NCBI GenBank assembly: GCA_003161755.1
Contig: PMNP01000246.1
Coordinates: 1,649 to 7,300 of the forward strand
Source: Ignavibacteriota bacterium
GTDB taxonomy: Bacteria; Bacteroidota; UBA10030; UBA6906
Direction of reading: 5' to 3'
Length of the DNA: 5,652 nt
Positions 1-4,290 of the stretch are shown here, piece by piece; the stretch's first letter is position 1, and every line of letters starts with the position of its first letter. The notes below the pieces were generated by a model. The model made no database searches. It was not told the origin of the DNA and saw only the letters and a program-made list of their open reading frames with translations. A program made the position numbers and the translations under genes.

Positions 1-1
1 A

Positions 2-874
2 TTCGTCCATGGAAGCCTTGTTGGTGTAGATTCGTCAGGTCGAACGCTCTCCTCCAAGTACATTGCTGCGCACAGGTTGGAATTCTCCGTGAGCCGTCGA
101 GTAAGGATCGGATTTGGCGAGGCTGTGCTTTACAGCAATCAGCCAATCCATTTTGCGCTGTTCAACCCCCTCACGTTCTTGACCAGCGCTGAACTTTCGA
201 CCGAAGAACCGCAGGGGGGTGACGATGCACACAACTCGCTCATCTGGCTCGATTTCGAAGCGTACCCTTTAAGGGATGTGCGGATGTTCGGCTCGCTGCT
301 GATTGACGATCTAAAGTTCAGTGTTATCAAAGATACTTCCGTTGCAGGCAATACGAATAAGCTGGCCTGGCAGGGTGGGGTGGAGTGGACCAGTCCATTC
401 TCGCTGCCTGCGCTCTTGCTCTCAATCGAATACACCCGCATCAACCCTTTTGTTCTTTCGCATTGGACAGATATCAATTCCTACACAAATTGGAACTTGT
501 CGCTTGGGCCGTCACTTCCACCCAACAGTGATGAGTGGATGTTGGGGGCCGACTATGATGTCACGTCCAGGTTATCAGCAAGTCTTCGTCTTCGGTTCCA
601 ACGAAGCGGTGAAAATGTCACAGACTCTCTCGGCAATGTTATCTTTGATGCCGGGTCCGACCTTCTTCACGGAAAAAACGCTCTCGTCCATCCCAATCGT
701 TTTCTTCAGGGGACAAGGGTCAACCGCACGATCGGCAGTCTTCGCGTTGAGTGGCAGCCGGTGTTGCAATATTTCGTGGCTCTCGAGGCTTGGGGACGCT
801 CGCTCCGTATCCCTTCAAGGTCGTCGACCTTTAACGATGCAACCGTCGCATTGAGTGTGCGAGTGGAATACTAA
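2..874 (+). CDS. Wzi-like capsule assembly / outer-membrane beta-barrel protein, C-terminal part (5' end outside window)
   Basis: The frame is open from the left edge with no credible start. The TTG at 77 is internal, because in-frame coding runs continuously from position 2 (290 codons visible). The fragment carries features I associate with the Wzi/capsule-assembly outer-membrane family. These are a KYIAAHRLEFSVSRRVRIGFGE segment near fragment residues 19-40, a NPLTF...SAE segment near 55-64, GDDAHNSLIWLDFE near 73-86, and MFGSLLIDDLKFS near 95-107. Much of the chain alternates polar and hydrophobic residues, and it ends in a strand-like VALSVRVEY with a C-terminal aromatic residue, as expected for a BAM-inserted barrel. 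Family members usually have roughly 450-550 residues, so about half is missing. Wzi proteins help attach or assemble surface polysaccharide, but many FCB homologues are uncharacterised, so the exact role is inferred. It converges on the Nudix gene with an 18-bp gap and no visible hairpin terminator. Confidence 0.78.
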   Translation, partial: FVHGSLVGVDSSGRTLSSKYIAAHRLEFSVSRRVRIGFGEAVLYSNQPIHFALFNPLTFLTSAELSTEEPQGGDDAHNSLIWLDFEAYPLRDVRMFGSLLIDDLKFSVIKDTSVAGNTNKLAWQGGVEWTSPFSLPALLLSIEYTRINPFVLSHWTDINSYTNWNLSLGPSLPPNSDEWMLGADYDVTSRLSASLRLRFQRSGENVTDSLGNVIFDAGSDLLHGKNALVHPNRFLQGTRVNRTIGSLRVEWQPVLQYFVALEAWGRSLRIPSRSSTFNDATVALSVRVEY

Positions 875-892
875 TCCCTCATCCACTCCGTC

Positions 893-1456
893 TTACTGAA
901 ACGATTCACCCTGATCTCGTTTCAGCTCCATCAAAGCCATAGCGGCTCCTGCGGCCCAGCTTATTACTTTTATCTCGCCTGAACGCAATACATCGTCCAA
1001 TTCATTTGTCGTCAGGAACAGCAATTCCTGTTCCTCCAAATCTCCCCCGGATGGTTCGCTCGTTTTCATTGCTTCCAACGCGAGATAAAGGTGGGCGTTT
1101 CCGGCTCCGTGGTTTCCGTCGACAACGAAACTACCGAGATGCTTCCATTGAGCCGACTCGAACCCTGTTTCCTCAAGGAGTTCTCTCTTGGCAGCTGCCA
1201 GCGGATCTTCTCCTGACTCGAGATATCCACCCACAGGCGCAATTCCTATCCCCTTGATAGCATACTTTGGCTGTCGGAAACACAACACTTTGTCTTCGGT
1301 CGTGACAGCAAAAACATTGACAAAGTCAGGGGAAATAATCCACGGCCACTCTGAAAGGATTTTGCCCACAGGAAGCCGAATCGTGTGGTTTTCCACCTGC
1401 AGCCATTTGCTGTGGTTCAAAATCAGGGTTCGGGTCAATGTTATCCATGTTTTCAT
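893..1456 (-). CDS. Nudix hydrolase (ADP-ribose pyrophosphatase-like)
   Basis: This 187-residue protein has a perfect Nudix box at residues 77-99, matching GX5EX7REUXEEXGU: G77, E83, then RELLEETGF at 91-99. The glutamates of the REXXEE core would bind the divalent metal used to cleave a nucleoside diphosphate linked to another group. An aromatic and hydrophobic N-terminal part (about 1-45) precedes the domain. The core begins near 46 (VNVFAVTTEDKVLCF), a region that resembles sugar-nucleotide and ADP-ribose pyrophosphatases, but the substrate cannot be read from the sequence. The ATG start at 1456 is supported by GGAG (plus-strand 1463-1466) six bases upstream. No signal peptide or membrane segment is present, so it should be cytoplasmic. 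It is transcribed away from the small gene at 1612 and converges on the Wzi-like gene. Confidence 0.93.
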   Translation of the reverse strand: MKTWITLTRTLILNHSKWLQVENHTIRLPVGKILSEWPWIISPDFVNVFAVTTEDKVLCFRQPKYAIKGIGIAPVGGYLESGEDPLAAAKRELLEETGFESAQWKHLGSFVVDGNHGAGNAHLYLALEAMKTSEPSGGDLEEQELLFLTTNELDDVLRSGEIKVISWAAGAAMALMELKRDQGESFQ

Positions 1457-1462
1457 ACTATT

Positions 1463-1466
1463 CTCC
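1463..1466 (-). promoter_or_regulatory. Shine-Dalgarno site of the Nudix gene
   Basis: GGAG on the minus strand, six bases before the ATG at 1456. It supports that start codon, and most other genes here lack a comparably clear site. Confidence 0.6.
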
Positions 1467-1611
1467 GGGGATCTTGAGCCGGGCTCAACCTTGGGGCGAT
1501 GTTCCAGATTTGTCTTGCATTATGTCGAGGAAATCAACACATTCATTCTCTCCATCGGGCGTTTGAGGTTCAGGTGGCCAGTGGAGGTGCAAAAGAGGAG
1601 CACGCGAAAAT

Positions 1612-1917
1612 ATGCCAAACCGCAACGACGACGCTATTCTGCACAGTCCTAATCGTCGAAGAGCAAAGTCACTCGATGACCAACGGGAACTTGGTTCCGC
1701 CAACACCAAAGCGGCGCCAGAAAGTGATCTCTCAAGGTCTTCAGGTCACGGAGGCTTTCCCTGTCCTGAGGATCCTACAAAGAACTGTGTGGAATGTGCC
1801 GACTTTGATGAATGCGCTTATCCCGACAGGAGGTCTTCGCTGAAGACCATCGGGCTTCCGATTTCTCTTGGTCTCCTCGCTTTGGCCGCGACTGCGTTCT
1901 TCCTCATGCGTGGCTGA
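1612..1917 (+). CDS. Small tail-anchored membrane protein with a four-cysteine cluster, function unknown
   Basis: I do not recognise this 101-residue protein. Residues 1-48 are polar, charged and probably disordered (rich in N, R, D, S). Residues 51-68 hold four cysteines spaced C51-x7-C59-x2-C62-x5-C68 among acidic residues. Residues 78-99 form a single hydrophobic helix (IGLPISLGLLALAATAFFLM), followed only by R-G. That layout fits a C-terminally anchored protein with a soluble N-terminal part; there is no N-terminal signal peptide. The cysteines could bind a metal or form disulphides, which the sequence does not decide. The start is ATG at 1612 with GAGGAG at 1595-1600, about 11 bases upstream, which favours a genuine gene. 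It is divergent from the Nudix gene and ends 6 bp before the convergent oxidoreductase stop codon. A spurious ORF is possible but less likely given the ribosome site and the organised composition. Confidence 0.65.
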   Translation: MPNRNDDAILHSPNRRRAKSLDDQRELGSANTKAAPESDLSRSSGHGGFPCPEDPTKNCVECADFDECAYPDRRSSLKTIGLPISLGLLALAATAFFLMRG

Positions 1918-1923
1918 CAACTT

Positions 1924-2538
1924 CTACCCGACTGAAAGATTGTGGCTCGATGTGAAAACATCGGAAGTCATCACTCGCACATGTTCGAGCCAAGCGCCTC
2001 GCTGTTGAGCAGTGCTGGTAACAACAACGCTGAACGTTTCCCGAACAAACCTTCCTTTGCAACATAACCCAAAGACGCAATCCTTCCACATCTGTTCGAG
2101 AGGATCTCCGAATGATTCCTGTTCCCGGGAGTCCGGCGTGTTCGATGTGTTGAACACGAGGGCGGCGCGAATTTTCAGAAGCTTCTGTGGGACTCCTCCT
2201 CCACTGTCTCCCTCGATGAACTCATAGGCGACACCAGGCCGCAGCACTCTATCGACCCACCCTTTGAGAATTGCCGGTGGTTGTCCCCACCAGTTTGGAT
2301 GGACGATGATGATGCCGTCTGCTTCGGAAATTTCCCTGCAGTGGGCTTTGACAAATTCGGGAAGAACTGCATTTCTCGGGATTTCCTCGAGAGGTAAAAT
2401 GGGGTCAAAAGCTTCGGCATAAAGGTCATGCATGCAAACGGCATGGCCGTCGTGCTGCAGTTGTTGGGCAGCGGCATGGGCAATTGCATGATTGAAGCTG
2501 TTCTTGTCAGGATGGGCAAGGATGACAGAAATCTGCAT
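1924..2538 (-). CDS. NAD(P)H-dependent FMN/FAD oxidoreductase, flavodoxin-like fold (Flavodoxin_2 family)
   Basis: This 204-residue protein belongs to the family containing NQO1, MdaB and KefF/KefG-type quinone reductases. The N-terminal strand and phosphate-binding loop read MQISVILAHPDKNSFNHAIA (H9, P10, S14, N16), where the flavin phosphate binds. ADGIIIVHPNWWGQPPAILK (residues 73-92) followed by GWVDRVLRPGVAYEF (93-107) is the hallmark second block that lines the isoalloxazine site. A Gly-rich segment (111-115) and VVVTSTAQQRGAWLE (171-185) complete the usual fold, and the length is normal for the family. It probably reduces quinones or other electrophiles in the cytosol by two-electron transfer; the natural substrate is unknown. 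The ATG start at 2538 has no clear Shine-Dalgarno sequence. It is the last gene of the minus-strand group and may be cotranscribed with the small ORF 74 bp upstream. Confidence 0.92.
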   Translation of the reverse strand: MQISVILAHPDKNSFNHAIAHAAAQQLQHDGHAVCMHDLYAEAFDPILPLEEIPRNAVLPEFVKAHCREISEADGIIIVHPNWWGQPPAILKGWVDRVLRPGVAYEFIEGDSGGGVPQKLLKIRAALVFNTSNTPDSREQESFGDPLEQMWKDCVFGLCCKGRFVRETFSVVVTSTAQQRGAWLEHVRVMTSDVFTSSHNLSVG

Positions 2539-2612
2539 TGGGGAAAAATCCGTAAAGGTGTGGGAAGAAGCGCGTCTTAGGAAGAATCAAGAATCGGAGA
2601 TGTGGACGGACA

Positions 2613-2894
2613 CTACGCTTGTTTTGCTGCTCCGGCAACGGGCAAAAGGAGACTCATGTCCGGGTCCTTGCACTCCTCGGCCCCAAATTCATCAAGAAAA
2701 GCTCTAAAGCCGTCGTGTTCGGTCCTTAGGAAATACAGGCTCTGGTTCTTGGTGGAGTCTTGTTTCTGACGCCAGAGGGCAGAACTCGGACTGCCGGATT
2801 CGTGGTCCAGTATAACATCGAGGAATTTCTCTGTAAGATGAAGCTCCTCGGATGCCGGTTCGTCGAGTATGATCCTGTACCAGGGCATGAGCAC
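2613..2894 (-). CDS. Small hypothetical protein, possibly 5'-frameshifted
   Basis: I do not recognise this product. From a GTG at 2894 it has 93 residues (91 from the ATG at 2888). It is acidic and amphipathic, with MPWYRIILDEP at the start, probable helices around residues 15-32 and 62-75, and a C-terminal LLLPVAGAAKQA. There is no signal peptide or clear membrane segment. Neither start has a visible Shine-Dalgarno site. The frame stays open upstream to a TAA at 2937-2939 and still reads protein-like (DIQTPTHIYSVLMPW), so the true N-terminus is uncertain. Coding character seems to continue in another frame past a GGGG run at 2933-2936 (see findings). It lies 120 bp downstream of the methylase and 74 bp upstream of the oxidoreductase, both on the same strand. 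Overlapping ORFs in other frames here are Arg-rich or cross the methylase and look like shadows. Confidence 0.5.
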   Translation of the reverse strand: MLMPWYRIILDEPASEELHLTEKFLDVILDHESGSPSSALWRQKQDSTKNQSLYFLRTEHDGFRAFLDEFGAEECKDPDMSLLLPVAGAAKQA

Positions 2895-3014
2895 ACTGTA
2901 GATGTGGGTTGGGGTCTGAATGTCGACGTCGTCCCCTTAAAGTACGCCTCCCAAGCGGTAAATGCAACTTCGTGGGGCGCCAGGGCTGGGGATCTCTGTG
3001 CTAGCGCTGAATAT

Positions 3015-3821
3015 TCAGGATACGCCTTTTGTACGCGTCCTCAAGTTCTTCATCGCAAGAACTTCCAGAGCGAACGTCCGGTCACCATCACAACTGATAC
3101 GGCGGGGTGCTTTGAGCCGGCGAATTTCAAAACCCAACTTTTCATACAGATTCACAATCCTCTCTGTCGCTTGATTTGATACGACCACCGGCCCCTTGTG
3201 TTTCGCCAGCCACTCGGCAAGACGTACCTGGTCATCCCACTTGAAATCTTCCTTCGAGTATTTTGTAAACTCGACGTCATACGGGGGATCCGCATAAACG
3301 AAGTCGGTTTTCCTTAGGCGAATTGCTCTGAAATCCCCGCAAGTTAGCTCCCATGATTTGAATGTGGATTTATAGGGAGTGAAATCACGGGTGTAGGTGA
3401 TTCTCTTGTATTTACCAAAAGGGACATTGAATTCTCCCTTATTGTTGAAGCGGCAGAGTCCGTTGAAACATGTCCGATTAAGATAATAGAACAATGCGGC
3501 AGCCTCTTGAGAGTCGGCACCGCCGTTTGTGATGAGCTGGTTGAATCGCCTTCGATGATGGTCGAAGACGGTTCGATCGTTCTCCATTGTGAGCGTCGTT
3601 ACCAGCCCTTTTTTGAGCCATCGGTAAAAATTGATGGCATGAGGGTTAATGTCGTTGAGCAGGACATGGTCAGGCAGGAGACCGAGCGAGACCGCGAGAC
3701 CTCCGCACATTGGTTCAACCAAACGGCAGGTCCTATGCGGTTCCCAGAGAGAAAGAAGACGAGGTACAAGCCATCTCTTACCACCGGCCCATTTTAAGGG
3801 AGGCCGAACAGTTTGGTTCAC
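3015..3821 (-). CDS. D12-class DNA adenine N6-methyltransferase (Dam-like)
   Basis: This 268-residue protein is a MethyltransfD12 (alpha-group) enzyme that transfers a methyl group from S-adenosylmethionine to adenine in DNA. Motifs occur in family order. PPLKWAGGKRWL (7-18) contributes to SAM binding, LVEPMCGGLAVSLGL (34-48) is motif I, and LNDINPHAINFY (55-66) is motif II. YYLNRTCFNGLCRFNNKGEF with NVPFGKY (112-138) is the conserved central block, and DFVYADPPYD (173-182) holds the catalytic DPPY. RRISCDGDRTFALEVLA (240-256) is the usual C-terminal block. All key residues are present and the length is typical. The recognition site cannot be read; GATC is only a guess from Dam-type relatives. 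The start is GTG at 3821, the only in-frame start after a TAG at 3831-3833, with AGGA seven bases upstream. No restriction endonuclease is visible nearby, so it may be a solitary regulatory or phage-derived methylase. Confidence 0.94.
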   Translation of the reverse strand: MNQTVRPPLKWAGGKRWLVPRLLSLWEPHRTCRLVEPMCGGLAVSLGLLPDHVLLNDINPHAINFYRWLKKGLVTTLTMENDRTVFDHHRRRFNQLITNGGADSQEAAALFYYLNRTCFNGLCRFNNKGEFNVPFGKYKRITYTRDFTPYKSTFKSWELTCGDFRAIRLRKTDFVYADPPYDVEFTKYSKEDFKWDDQVRLAEWLAKHKGPVVVSNQATERIVNLYEKLGFEIRRLKAPRRISCDGDRTFALEVLAMKNLRTRTKGVS

Positions 3822-3828
3822 ATTGCCA

Positions 3829-3832
3829 TCCT
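3829..3832 (-). promoter_or_regulatory. Shine-Dalgarno-like site deciding the GTG start of the methylase
   Basis: AGGA on the minus strand lies seven bases before the GTG at 3821. An ATG overlaps this GTG (3821-3823) but is followed at once by TGA, so only GTG opens the methylase frame. Confidence 0.45.
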
Positions 3833-3979
3833 ACGGATGATTCAAAGGAGTGACATCAATGTGGCAAGATAACCGTGGAAAGGCAAGAAGCAGGAGGACT
3901 ATGGACAAGCGCTTAGGATCGTGAGGTTGGAGAAATGAAAGAAAACGGAAGAGCCTGCTCATGAACCGAGCGCATACCA

Positions 3980-4016
3980 ATCGACAATTGTCCATCGACA
4001 ATCCACAATTGTCAAT
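3980..4016. repeat. Palindromic CAATTG-rich repeat / potential hairpin beside the tRNA gene
   Basis: The 9-mer ACAATTGTC occurs at 3984-3992 and 4005-4013, exactly 21 bp apart. The first copy sits in a perfect 10-bp palindrome, GACAATTGTC (3983-3992). The 9-mer ATCGACAAT occurs at 3980-3988 and 3994-4002. Read on the minus strand, 4005-4016 pairs with 3980-3991 as a 12-bp stem with one U-G pair and a 13-nt loop. It begins about five bases after the tRNA 3' end. No T-run follows, so it is not a textbook intrinsic terminator, but it could aid 3' processing or termination of the tRNA transcript, or be a member of a dispersed intergenic repeat family. Confidence 0.7.
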
Positions 4017-4021
4017 CGCTG

Positions 4022-4095
4022 TGCGCCTGGAGGGATTTGAACCCCCAACCTTCTGATCCGTAGTCAGGTACTCTATCCAATTGAGCTACAGGCGC
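4022..4095 (-). tRNA. tRNA-Arg (anticodon ACG)
   Basis: This 74-nt cloverleaf needs no intron. The acceptor stem GCGCCTG/CAGGCGC is seven perfect pairs, with discriminator A at 4022. The D arm is GCTC/GAGT around a loop containing TTGGATA. The anticodon loop CTACGGA gives ACG at 4059-4061, preceded by T33. The T arm is GGGGG/CCCTC with one G-T pair around TTCAAAT. The anticodon stem CCTGA/TCAGA has four pairs and a C-A mismatch at 27/43. The body and anticodon loop resemble bacterial tRNA-Arg(ICG), whose A34 is deaminated to inosine by TadA so that it reads CGU, CGC and CGA. CCA is not encoded (the bases after A73 are CAG), so it must be added after transcription. Confidence 0.97.
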
Positions 4096-4290
4096 GCCAA
4101 TACGGTCATAAATATACCCAAATAGCCACGGATTTGCAAGCTTCGGGACTTCAGCCGGAAAACTCCCCCGATTGATCCATTTTGCTTCTCCATTACTGTT
4201 TGGTTATCTTTTTTCGCGATCGAGATCATGACCGCCTGTTTCATGGCCTCGTCAGTATCTGTCTACGACCAATTCTCAGAGTGCACGCTC
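4096..4290. other. Divergent intergenic region between tRNA-Arg and the DPP-IV gene
   Basis: It contains the tRNA promoter on the minus strand. For the plus-strand peptidase the best promoter-like pair I find is weak: TTGCTT at 4182-4187 and TATCTT at 4205-4210, spaced 17 bp, followed by an 80-base leader. No strong Shine-Dalgarno site precedes the ATG at 4291. No RNA gene or long inverted repeat is apparent. Confidence 0.4.
4111..4139 (-). promoter_or_regulatory. Sigma-70-like promoter of tRNA-Arg
   Basis: On the minus strand TTGCAA (4134-4139) and TATATT (4111-4116) are separated by 17 bp. They match TTGACA at 4/6 and TATAAT at 5/6. Transcription would begin near 4104, giving a leader of about nine bases before the tRNA 5' end at 4095, which is typical of tRNA genes. 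Confidence 0.6.

Larger units (their letters stand above)
3822..4021. other. Intergenic region between methylase and tRNA-Arg
   Basis: These 200 bases hold the upstream region of the methylase, then the palindromic repeat next to the tRNA 3' end. On the plus strand a 21-codon ORF (3859-3924) has AAGGAG at 3845-3850, eight bases upstream. It is followed by a 9-codon ORF (3935-3964) whose TGA overlaps the ATG of a third ORF (3961-4056) that runs through the repeat into the antisense of the tRNA. The third cannot be a normal gene, and I do not call the first two as genes. I see no convincing -35/-10 pair for the methylase here. Confidence 0.5.

Noticed and set aside
1905..1935. Bidirectional terminator between the convergent genes at 1917 and 1924
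   Set aside because: I find no GC-rich inverted repeat or flanking T/A runs in this 6-bp junction or next to it.
2704..2967. Minus-strand 87-codon ORF overlapping the small hypothetical gene
   Set aside because: It starts at TTG and its product is very rich in arginine, typical of an out-of-frame reading of the gene at 2613-2894.
2760..3179. Plus-strand 139-codon ORF across the small gene and the methylase C-terminus
   Set aside because: It overlaps the well-supported methylase motifs on the other strand, has no known motif, and reads like the shadow of two minus-strand coding regions.
3980..4014. Possible CRISPR array
   Set aside because: There are only two short (9-bp) repeat copies with a 12-bp gap and no Cas genes; the palindromic arrangement fits a hairpin repeat better.
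3961..4056. Plus-strand 31-codon ORF through the repeat and tRNA antisense
   Set aside because: It reads through the CAATTG repeat (QLSIDNPQLSI) and into the antisense of a tRNA, a common source of spurious ORFs.
4022..4095. tRNA-Arg as an attachment site of an integrated element containing the methylase
   Set aside because: No integrase is visible and I find no second copy of the tRNA 3' end within the window.
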